15,470 bases of DNA from Syntrophomonadaceae bacterium. Lineage in GTDB: Bacteria; Bacillota; Syntrophomonadia; Syntrophomonadales; Syntrophomonadaceae. The notes beneath the pieces are model-generated. The model saw only the letters and a list, made by a program, of their open reading frames with translations. It was not told the origin of the DNA and did no database searches. The translations under genes were made by a program, and so were the position numbers. The stretch lies in assembly GCA_028686565.1 (NCBI GenBank), contig JAQUBU010000026.1, positions 1 through 15,470 on the forward strand. The letters are read 5' to 3'. Below, one piece after another: positions 7,716-13,382 of this stretch; the first letter of the stretch is position 1; the number at the start of each line of letters is the position of its first letter.

Positions 7716-8549
7716 TCAAATTTTTTTACCAATAAAATAATTGTAAATTAATGATTTTGCAATCTTGTGTTCCCGGGCCTTCATCTTGAAGGCCTCTTTT
7801 TTATCCATTCCTGAACCAATTAGTTGTTCAACTTCTTCGCAAACGCTTTCCAGCGATATTTCCTTTGGTACAATTTCATCTGCAGCTATCAATATACATA
7901 TTTCCCCCCGGGGTGGATTCGATTTAAAATGTTCCCACATCTCAGCGGCATTGCATCGCCTGACTTCTTCGTGTTTTTTGGTCAGTTCCCGCGCTACTGC
8001 AAGTTTCCGCTCTGCTCCCATTACATCCGTAATATCAGCCAGAGTGTCCAATAGACGATGGGGAGCTTCATAAAGGATAATAGTGCGCATTTCGTCTTTT
8101 AGTTCCTGGATTATTTCTTTTCTCTGCTTGCGCTTGCTGGGCAGAAAACCCGCAAATAGAAAAGTGCTGCTGTCCATTCCCGATATTACTAGTGCTGATA
8201 TCAAAGCTGAGGGTCCCGGTATAATTTCCACGTTTAATGCCAAGTCGGCGGCTCGTCTCACCAGTTCCTGTCCGGGATCAGAAATCCCCGGCATACCGGC
8301 ATCACTTACTAATGCAATACTCTTGCCGTTACCAAGTTCCTCCAGCAGGTAATCTTCCTTTTTTCGGCTGCTATGTTCATGATAACTAATTAATTGGTTT
8401 TTAATTTTATAGTGATTAAGTAATTTGAGGGTATGACGAGTATCTTCACAAGCAATAATATCAACCTTGCGGAGAGTCTTTAAAAGCCGTATGCTGACAT
8501 CCTCAAGATTGCCTATCGGAGTGGCACAAACATATAATGTTCCGTTAAT
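7716..8549 (-). CDS. rsmI: 16S rRNA (cytidine1402-2'-O)-methyltransferase
   Basis: RsmI (YabC/YraL) 2'-O-methylates C1402 in the decoding centre of 16S rRNA with SAM. The tetrapyrrole-methylase fold is clear: GTLYVCATPIGNLEDVS at the N-terminus, ACEDTRHTLKLL, VSDAGMPGISDPG, EIIPGPSALISALVISG and LYEAPHRLLDTL, with a C-terminal helical extension. The start is uncertain. The frame stays open to an ATG at 8723, overlapping the upstream gene, but those extra 58 residues are not family-like. A strong ribosome site AGAGGAGAGGG (8566-8556) sits 6 nt before an ATT at 8549, which gives M-NGTLYV and 277 residues, normal for the family; a TTG at 8585 is the other choice but has no good ribosome site. 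It follows trmN/yabB as in B. subtilis and converges with abrB. Confidence 0.93.
   Translation of the reverse strand: MNGTLYVCATPIGNLEDVSIRLLKTLRKVDIIACEDTRHTLKLLNHYKIKNQLISYHEHSSRKKEDYLLEELGNGKSIALVSDAGMPGISDPGQELVRRAADLALNVEIIPGPSALISALVISGMDSSTFLFAGFLPSKRKQRKEIIQELKDEMRTIILYEAPHRLLDTLADITDVMGAERKLAVARELTKKHEEVRRCNAAEMWEHFKSNPPRGEICILIAADEIVPKEISLESVCEEVEQLIGSGMDKKEAFKMKAREHKIAKSLIYNYFIGKKI
7776..7802 (+). terminator. abrB terminator embedded in the rsmI coding sequence
   Basis: GGCCTTCA (7776-7783) and TGAAGGCC (7787-7794) form an 8-bp perfect stem with a 3-nt loop followed by TCTTTTTT. It lies 71 nt past the abrB stop and reads in the abrB direction, inside the last part of the convergent rsmI gene (coding K-E-A-F-K-M-K-A there). 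Confidence 0.75.
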
Positions 8550-8685
8550 AGTAATCCCTCTCCTCTGAAATCTTGTGTTTTTCAATCCAGCGCCAAGCTT
8601 TTCCGTTTTATACACACTGTCATAAGATAATAAACAATCAAAGCTATGTTTTTTATAACTTGATGAAATTTTAATGATGGTACTG

Positions 8686-9444
8686 CTACCCAATCTTGTC
8701 GCTATAAATTTCTTTGATTTCATCGCTATAGATACCGGGTTTTTGGTAGATTATGAGCGGCGGGAGTATGGTGAGCTTCCCCTTACCGTTTTTTTTGGCT
8801 TCCAGCAACAAAAGGTTTGCGGTGCGATCTGCAAAAGGGTGTATTAAACGCAGCCGGCAGGGAGTAAGCTTGGAATTGGCCATTAGTTCGGTTATCTCTA
8901 ATAATCGCTCAGCTCGATGAATAATTGCCAGCCGTCCGCTGGCAGCCAATATATAGGAAGCAGCGGCCAATAGTTCCGGTAGTTCAACCTCAATCTCATG
9001 GCGGGCTATGGCTTCTTCCTGATTCCGGTTCAACATTCCTTCCCCTTTTTTATAAAAAGGGGGATTACTCAAAACAAGTTCAGCAAACCCCCGGGTCATA
9101 TAATTTTCAATTGTCCTTAAATCTCCTTGCATAATCTCAATACGCTGCTCCAGGTTATTATATTGAACATTTCGCCTTGCCCGGTCAACCATCTTCTCCT
9201 GAATTTCGATTCCTGTTACTCTTAAAGATAGCGAACGGAAGGCCAGCAGTATAGGAATTACTCCATTGCCAGTACCCAAATCCACTGCATTATTAATTCC
9301 ATCAAGATTGACAAAATGGGATAACAGAACGGCATCCAGTGAAAAGCGATATCCCTCACGTGCCTGGATGAGCTTTTGCCCCCCCATAATGAGTTCATCA
9401 ATAGTTTCATCTGCCTGGCAGGTCCATACTTTATGTTCCTTCAC
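8686..9444 (-). CDS. TrmN6-like tRNA1(Val) (adenine37-N6)-methyltransferase (YabB)
   Basis: This is the YabB/TrmN6 (YfiC) family of SAM-dependent N6-adenine methyltransferases, which modify A37 of tRNA1(Val) in characterised members. The 252-residue protein has the SAM-binding motif DLGTGNG (55-61), IEIQ at the end of the second strand (79-82), GDL at 107-109 and the catalytic LSNPPF (125-130), followed by YKKGEG and the conserved ARHE. The frame extends upstream to 9519, but the GTG at 9444 is the likely start: AAGGAG lies 6 nt upstream, formed by the last codons of yabA, and the two genes are then separated by 2 nt. It sits in the holB-ricT-yabA-yabB-rsmI run, the same order as in B. subtilis, and is presumably translated with yabA. 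The last residues contain a short duplicated IYSDEIKE/IYSDKIG. Confidence 0.9.
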   Translation of the reverse strand: MKEHKVWTCQADETIDELIMGGQKLIQAREGYRFSLDAVLLSHFVNLDGINNAVDLGTGNGVIPILLAFRSLSLRVTGIEIQEKMVDRARRNVQYNNLEQRIEIMQGDLRTIENYMTRGFAELVLSNPPFYKKGEGMLNRNQEEAIARHEIEVELPELLAAASYILAASGRLAIIHRAERLLEITELMANSKLTPCRLRLIHPFADRTANLLLLEAKKNGKGKLTILPPLIIYQKPGIYSDEIKEIYSDKIG

Positions 9445-9446
9445 TT

Positions 9447-9722
9447 TTACTCCTTTTCCATAAAGGCTACACAAAATAAGCATTCCCCGTCCCGCAATTG
9501 TCCGAAAGCCATCGGACAAACATGATAGCCTTCGTTATATAATCGGCCTAAATTGTCATAAGCCTCACCTTCTATTTTGAGACTGTATGAAACAGGTAAT
9601 TCCAAGTCTTCTCTATCGTTCAAAATGTTTTTTTCCAGATAAGCGACTCTTTCCTTAAGTTCACCAACTTCAAGAATCAGTTCCCGGATTATCATTTTCA
9701 ATTCCTGAATGGTTTTTTCCAT
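9447..9722 (-). CDS. yabA: Replication initiation control protein YabA
   Basis: YabA is a tetrameric regulator that binds DnaA and the sliding clamp to limit re-initiation in B. subtilis. The 91-residue protein has an N-terminal coiled coil (about 1-35, IQELKMIIRELILEVGELKERVAYLE) and the C-terminal zinc-binding domain with H67, C69, C81 and C84 in GEAYDNLGRLYNEGYHVCP...CLFC. It is shorter than B. subtilis YabA (about 119 residues), mainly in the linker. The ATG at 9722 is supported by GGGGAGAAG about 6 nt upstream; an in-frame ATG at 9767 adds 15 residues read from inside ricT and is unlikely. The start lies 53 nt inside the end of ricT in another frame, and its stop is 2 nt from the trmN start, so translation of the three is probably coupled. 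Confidence 0.92.
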   Translation of the reverse strand: MEKTIQELKMIIRELILEVGELKERVAYLEKNILNDREDLELPVSYSLKIEGEAYDNLGRLYNEGYHVCPMAFGQLRDGECLFCVAFMEKE

Positions 9723-10386
9723 GTTTCTTCTCCCCATTTCTACGACCATCATATAGTTCGGATTCATATTTCAGGCAGCACATCAAGCGTCCGCAAATTC
9801 CCGATATTTTAGTAGGATTAAGCGATAAATTCTGCTCTTTGGCCATTCGTATGGAAACCGGGGCAAATTCACCCAAAAAGGAATTGCAGCATAATATGCG
9901 CCCACAAGTGGCTATTCCCCCTACCATCTTGGCTTCATCTCTTACTCCTATTTGCCTTAGCTCAATCCGGGTTTTAAAAATCGCGGCCAAATCCTTGACC
10001 AATTCACGAAAATCAACTCGCCCTTCAGCAGTAAAATAAAAAATGATTTTGCCCAGGTCAAAGGTATATTCAACATCAATTAAGCGCATAGGAAGATTGT
10101 GTTCCTTGATCTTCTTTTTACATACTTCCAGAGCCTCTCTGCCCTTTTGCTGATTGCTTTCATATGCAGCCGTATCTTCCGGGGTAGCTTTGCGTATTAC
10201 CTTCTTTAAGGGAAGAACCAGCTGATTCTCACTTAAGTCCCGTTTCCCTACGGCAACAATCCCGCATTCTATGCCGCGAACTGTTTCAACTATTACTGCA
10301 TCTTCAGATTTCAAATCAAAAGTGTCACATTCAAAATTGTATATCTTTCCGGCCGGTTTAAACCTTACTCCAACCACCCACACCAA
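9670..10386 (-). CDS. ricT: RicT/YaaT PSP1-domain protein, C-terminally short
   Basis: RicT (YaaT) forms the Y-complex with RicA and RicF, carries Fe-S clusters, and supports RNase Y-dependent mRNA maturation and Spo0A activation in B. subtilis. The core is strongly conserved: VVGVRFKPAGKIYNF, VIVETVRGIECG, DFRELVKDLAAIFKTRIELRQIGVRDEAK, GGIATCGRILCCNSFLGEF and NPTKISGICGRLMCCLKYE, including both CGR..CC cysteine groups. After KYESELYDG the reading runs straight into the ribosome site and start of yabA in another frame and stops at 9670, so the roughly 60-residue C-terminal part of B. subtilis YaaT is absent. The TTG at 10386, 8 nt after AGGAGG, gives the usual N-terminus; the ATG at 10422 overlaps holB and precedes the ribosome site. 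A GTG at 10383 is also possible. Confidence 0.93.
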   Translation of the reverse strand: MVWVVGVRFKPAGKIYNFECDTFDLKSEDAVIVETVRGIECGIVAVGKRDLSENQLVLPLKKVIRKATPEDTAAYESNQQKGREALEVCKKKIKEHNLPMRLIDVEYTFDLGKIIFYFTAEGRVDFRELVKDLAAIFKTRIELRQIGVRDEAKMVGGIATCGRILCCNSFLGEFAPVSIRMAKEQNLSLNPTKISGICGRLMCCLKYESELYDGRRNGEKKHGKNHSGIENDNPGTDS

Positions 10387-10403
10387 TATATTAACCTCCT
10401 CCG

Positions 10404-11363
10404 TTATTTGACTGCTTTCCATAATTCATAGGATATATTCATATTTATTAGCAAGGAATTGACATTACTTCGATAATAGGTTTTTAAAGACATTATATTG
10501 CCTATGGCCTCAATAAGCAGCAAAGAGCGATCTTCCTTAAGTAGCTGCGCAATTCGTGCACTGCCAGGAAGTGTCAATAATTCTTCTCTGCCGGTTTTTT
10601 TAAAAATATTAATGTCTCTTAATATTGTCACCAGCATATTGCTAATTAAGTCTGGATTTCGTTCCATTTTTTCTGCTGTATTGAAAATTTCAACTTTTTC
10701 CCCACTAATCATTTGCTCAACCATACTACTGGAAACAGCCCATATTTCCTGTAAGGCTTCTTCCTCCACAAAACGCAGAGCCAGAGAAATGCTTCCTTGG
10801 CCCAGCCGGGAAGCGTGCCGGGCTTTGTCCGGGTCAACTTGCCGGTTCAGCAAATATTTCTCAATCTCATGGTCATTATGATTAAAAAAGCGCAATAACT
10901 GACAACGCGATATTATAGTTTCCAGGAGATTGCTGTCATCTGAGACCAGTATTATCAATGCATGCTCCGGCGGTTCTTCCAGTGTTTTGAGAAGCGCATT
11001 GGCTGCTTCCTGACTCATTAAATGGCTGTCCCTGATGATAGCGACCCGCCGGGAAGTTCGATAAGGCTTCAATCCCAACCAGGGTTCCAATTCCTTGGTA
11101 ATCTGCTCTTTACCTATCATGCTTTTATTTTCCAGGCGGTTTATTATCTGCAGATCAGGATGAAGGTTTTCTTTGAAATACAACTGAGCCTCGGGGTCCC
11201 CGGATTGAATAACTGAGCGCGCAAAAGCTTCAGCCGTAAGCATCTTTCCAATCCCAGCAGGTCCCAGGAAAAGATAGGCATGGCTGATACTATTATGCTT
11301 AATGCTTTTTTTGAGTAGGCTTATAGCTTTGTTTTGCCCAACGATATTGGAAAAGTAATCCAT
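10404..11363 (-). CDS. holB: DNA polymerase III delta' subunit
   Basis: Delta' is the stator of the clamp loader that places the beta clamp on DNA. The 319-residue protein begins IVGQNKAISLLKKSI and has a P-loop-like GPAGIGKML (34-42), the conserved LLKTLEEPP (124-132) and the SRCQ motif (152-155), then the C-terminal collar domain. The segment between the P-loop and HPDL (about residues 50-70) has no cysteine, whereas many delta' and tau subunits have a four-cysteine zinc module there. The ATG at 11363 follows GGAAGG by about 10 nt. It lies 17 nt upstream of ricT and leads the ricT-yabA-yabB-rsmI run. In B. subtilis yaaR lies close upstream, but here a 726-bp block of repeats intervenes, so holB may need its own promoter; none is obvious. 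Confidence 0.95.
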   Translation of the reverse strand: MDYFSNIVGQNKAISLLKKSIKHNSISHAYLFLGPAGIGKMLTAEAFARSVIQSGDPEAQLYFKENLHPDLQIINRLENKSMIGKEQITKELEPWLGLKPYRTSRRVAIIRDSHLMSQEAANALLKTLEEPPEHALIILVSDDSNLLETIISRCQLLRFFNHNDHEIEKYLLNRQVDPDKARHASRLGQGSISLALRFVEEEALQEIWAVSSSMVEQMISGEKVEIFNTAEKMERNPDLISNMLVTILRDINIFKKTGREELLTLPGSARIAQLLKEDRSLLLIEAIGNIMSLKTYYRSNVNSLLINMNISYELWKAVK

Positions 11364-11396
11364 ATATTCATAACCTTCCGGCCAATCATCGATTTT

Positions 11397-11463
11397 ATCT
11401 GTTTAAGCAGCACAAGAAACTGCAGAGCAATTCCTTGTGCACTGCTGCAACGAGGTGGGGATT
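11397..11463 (+). repeat. Dispersed hairpin repeat, copy E (5' half)
   Basis: It starts ATCTGTTTAAGCA like copy C and has a first hairpin with arms GCACAAG (11410-11416) and CTTGTGC (11434-11440), different in sequence from copies B and D but still paired. It ends at CGAGGTGGGGATTTAA, where copy F begins. It lacks the second half of the full repeat. Confidence 0.75.
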
Positions 11464-11600
11464 TAAGCACCAGAAGAAACTGCGCAGTAGTTTCAATAAC
11501 TGCTGCATCGAGGCTGCGCCCCGTTATAACCCGCCACTTGCTTTGTTACTAGTACATGACCGCTAAAAGAAGCGGGGGACATATTTTTATTTCGTAAAAA
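11464..11600 (+). repeat. Dispersed hairpin repeat, copy F
   Basis: This full-length copy directly follows copy E. It has GAAACT (11476-11481) with AGTTTC (11489-11494), a degraded CGAGGC/GCCCCG stem, and CCGCT (11560-11564) with AGCGG (11571-11575), then the tail GGGGGACATATTTTT. The TIR element begins 13 nt later. Confidence 0.75.
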
Positions 11601-11612
11601 TTCCGTTCCGTA

Positions 11613-12041
11613 TATTATTAACTCAACTTTCTGACCAAAAGAACAGGAAGCAATAAAATAAAATGTTTAAAATTCCATATTGACGAACATCGCGAGCTAT
11701 CTTATATATCATTGCTATGAAAACTCGCGTACTTGTCATTGCTATGAAATAGCGTACCTGTCATTGCGAGCGCAGCGCGGCAATCTTCCCCGGTAATTGT
11801 CAATAAATGAAAATACTCTGACGCTTTTCGTTTATTGCGGTGCAGCTTTGCTGCATGACTAATTGCGAGTGTAGCGAAGCAATCCATCCATCGCCAAGTC
11901 ATTTTAGATTGCTTCTCTACCGCTCGCAATGACAGGTTGGGCTGCGCTCCGCGCAATGACAAGTACGTTAATTTCATAGCAATGACAGGCACACAAGTTA
12001 TGTCGCATAATATGTCAACTACAAAAGTTGAGTTATTAATA
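11613..12041. mobile_element. MITE-like non-coding element with 18-bp terminal inverted repeats
   Basis: TATTATTAACTCAACTTT at 11613-11630 matches the reverse complement of 12024-12041 with one mismatch. Inside, nested palindromic units occur: TCATTGCTATGAAAT (11737-11750 region) recurs inverted at 11971-11984, and TGTCATTGCGAGCGCAGC (11759-11776) recurs inverted at 11941-11961 with a small insertion. The motif TCATTGCGAG..GCAATC is shared with abundant intergenic repeats of other bacteria. There is no transposase, so any movement would need an enzyme encoded elsewhere. A second copy of its left part begins at 15314. Confidence 0.75.
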
Positions 12042-12089
12042 AAGGAATACCCGATTCCCCATAATTAAAGTTCCAATTAATATGTCCCA

Positions 12090-12539
12090 TTATATCATTA
12101 AATCAACCAGCATCCCTCTTATTTTATCCAGCAATTCAAGTACTTCCATGGGTTCCTTTTTCTTTTTTATGAAATCTTCTATTAACATTTCAACTTCTGA
12201 ATCAATGGTAGCAATTGTAGTTAACATAGTTCTCCCCCGCCGGTTTCTTCCCCGTTCCTGTTTCAAAATGTATGCCTGTGCAGTAGCTTCCTGCAAAAAG
12301 TTCTTTACCCTTTTTTTGTATAACATAAGATCATTGATGTTTAAGTTATTATTAAGCTTATCTCCTAAACGCTCCAGGTCTTTAAGGATTTCCTCCATCT
12401 TGAAACGGCTGGCTGCTTCCCGGTGCTGGGTCAATTCCTGATCAAACGCAGACTCCGACCCGCGTTTAACCTCTCTAACATCGGCCTTCCCCAAAGTTTT
12501 AAAACTGCCGACACCTTTTTTATCCCGGTCTATTTTCAT
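12090..12539 (-). CDS. YaaR (DUF327) family protein
   Basis: The 149-residue protein resembles YaaR of B. subtilis, a small all-helical family of unknown function usually encoded between tmk and holB. The charged N-terminus (about 1-40) is followed by helical sequence with EEILKDLERLGDKLNN, NDLMLYKKRVKNFLQEATAQAYILKQE (about 70-95) and a C-terminal helix ending LDKIRGMLVDLMI. No signal peptide, membrane segment or catalytic motif is visible. The ATG at 12539 is preceded by AGAGGAG at 7 nt. It lies 97 nt downstream of tmk; yaaQ/darA, which sits between them in B. subtilis, is absent. Identification rests on sequence feel and conserved position. Confidence 0.88.
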   Translation of the reverse strand: MKIDRDKKGVGSFKTLGKADVREVKRGSESAFDQELTQHREAASRFKMEEILKDLERLGDKLNNNLNINDLMLYKKRVKNFLQEATAQAYILKQERGRNRRGRTMLTTIATIDSEVEMLIEDFIKKKKEPMEVLELLDKIRGMLVDLMI

Positions 12540-12616
12540 GAAAATACTCCTCTTTCAAAAATGTATCGCGCCTGAGTTCGCTATATATGAATATGCTTGG
12601 GTCATTTTTGATTTAC

Positions 12617-12632
12617 CGTTTCACGTGAAACA
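12617..12632. promoter_or_regulatory. parS: parS site (ParB/Spo0J binding)
   Basis: CGTTTCACGTGAAACA matches the widely conserved parS consensus TGTTTCACGTGAAACA at 15 of 16 positions, and the inner 14 bases are a perfect palindrome. It lies in the 97-bp gap between tmk and yaaR, within gene order typical of the origin region, where parS sites cluster. ParB-CTP loads here and recruits condensin to organise and segregate the origin. Confidence 0.9.
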
Positions 12633-12636
12633 TTTT

Positions 12637-13260
12637 TTACTTATGCTGCAATATTTCATCTATATATTTAATAGCTGCCGCCAACACGATCTCATGATCC
12701 TGTCCTCCATCAAGAACCTTTATGCGCCCCGGTTCTTCCCGGGCAATGTTTAGGTAGCCCTCTTTAACCTTTTCTTGAAAATATATACCTTCTTTCTCCA
12801 GACGGTCGGGAATAACCTTTTTCCGGCGCCGCAGCCCTTCTTCTGGGCTTATATCGAGCAAAAGAGTCAGGTGAGGTTTAACTCCGCCTGTACACAAATG
12901 GTTCAGATTTAGTAAATAATCAAGGTCCAATCCGCGTCCATATCCCTGGTAAGCCAGGGTCGAATCGATATATCGATCAGCCAGTACAATTTTGCCTGCG
13001 CTCAGTGCTGGTTTAATTACCTCTTCCACCAGTTGGCTGCGGGCTGCTGCATAAAGTATGGCTTCTGTTCTCGGCAACATGGATTCATTATCAATATCCA
13101 GGAGCATAGCTCTTATTTTTTCTGATATTGTGGTTCCTCCCGGTTCTCTGGTACTTACAACTTCATATTTACTTAGATAAGCATGCAGGCTCTCTTTTAA
13201 GCTGCTCTTCCCGCAGCCATCGATTCCTTCCAGGCTGATAAAAATACCGGTACCCTTCAT
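12637..13260 (-). CDS. tmk: Thymidylate kinase
   Basis: Tmk phosphorylates dTMP to dTDP with ATP, an essential step of dTTP synthesis. The 207-residue protein has the P-loop GIDGCGKSS (12-20), TREPGGT (37-43), the DRY motif (DRYIDST from 95) and a LID region with RRRKK and PDRLE in the usual place. The ATG at 13260 is chosen because GGAG lies 9 nt upstream; the in-frame TTG at 13275 overlaps that ribosome site. It lies 122 nt downstream of the decarboxylase-type gene, as in B. subtilis (yaaO-tmk). The gap upstream contains an inverted repeat (13310-13336). parS follows almost directly after the stop. Confidence 0.96.
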   Translation of the reverse strand: MKGTGIFISLEGIDGCGKSSLKESLHAYLSKYEVVSTREPGGTTISEKIRAMLLDIDNESMLPRTEAILYAAARSQLVEEVIKPALSAGKIVLADRYIDSTLAYQGYGRGLDLDYLLNLNHLCTGGVKPHLTLLLDISPEEGLRRRKKVIPDRLEKEGIYFQEKVKEGYLNIAREEPGRIKVLDGGQDHEIVLAAAIKYIDEILQHK

Positions 13261-13309
13261 ATGTAACTGCTCCAATCGTTAACCAAGTATTTTTCCTATA
13301 TTGCTTGCT

Positions 13310-13336
13310 CCCCTTTATTATGACGAATTAAAGGGG
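13310..13336. repeat. Inverted repeat CCCCTTTA/TAAAGGGG with GGGGACAT motif
   Basis: CCCCTTTA (13310-13317) and TAAAGGGG (13329-13336) form an 8-bp perfect stem with an 11-nt loop in the gap between the decarboxylase gene and tmk. No T-run follows on either strand, so it is a poor terminator. GGGGACAT at 13333-13340 is also the tail motif of repeat copies B and F, suggesting a relic of the same family. Confidence 0.5.
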
Positions 13337-13382
13337 ACATTGGTTTTTATGTACAAGGACATAACTTTCGCCCCTGCATATC

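Larger units (their letters stand above)
11364..12089. other. Repeat-filled gap between holB and yaaR
   Basis: This 726-bp stretch splits what is a compact operon in B. subtilis. It contains two tandem copies of the dispersed hairpin repeat (E and F) followed directly by a 429-bp element with terminal inverted repeats. A 96-codon frame at 11702-11992 lies wholly inside that element and is not a credible gene. The short remaining stretch next to yaaR shows no clear terminator. Confidence 0.85.

Noticed and set aside
11702..11992. A 96-codon minus-strand frame with DCFATLA and DCRAALAMT-like segments
   Set aside because: It lies wholly within the TIR element and translates the TCATTGCGAG/GCAATC repeat. 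Such frames recur as false genes in many genomes; there is no ribosome site or family.
11700..12000. Possible CRISPR array from repeated TCATTGC units
   Set aside because: Units are irregularly spaced, inverted relative to one another and lack uniform spacers; they are nested palindromes of the TIR element.
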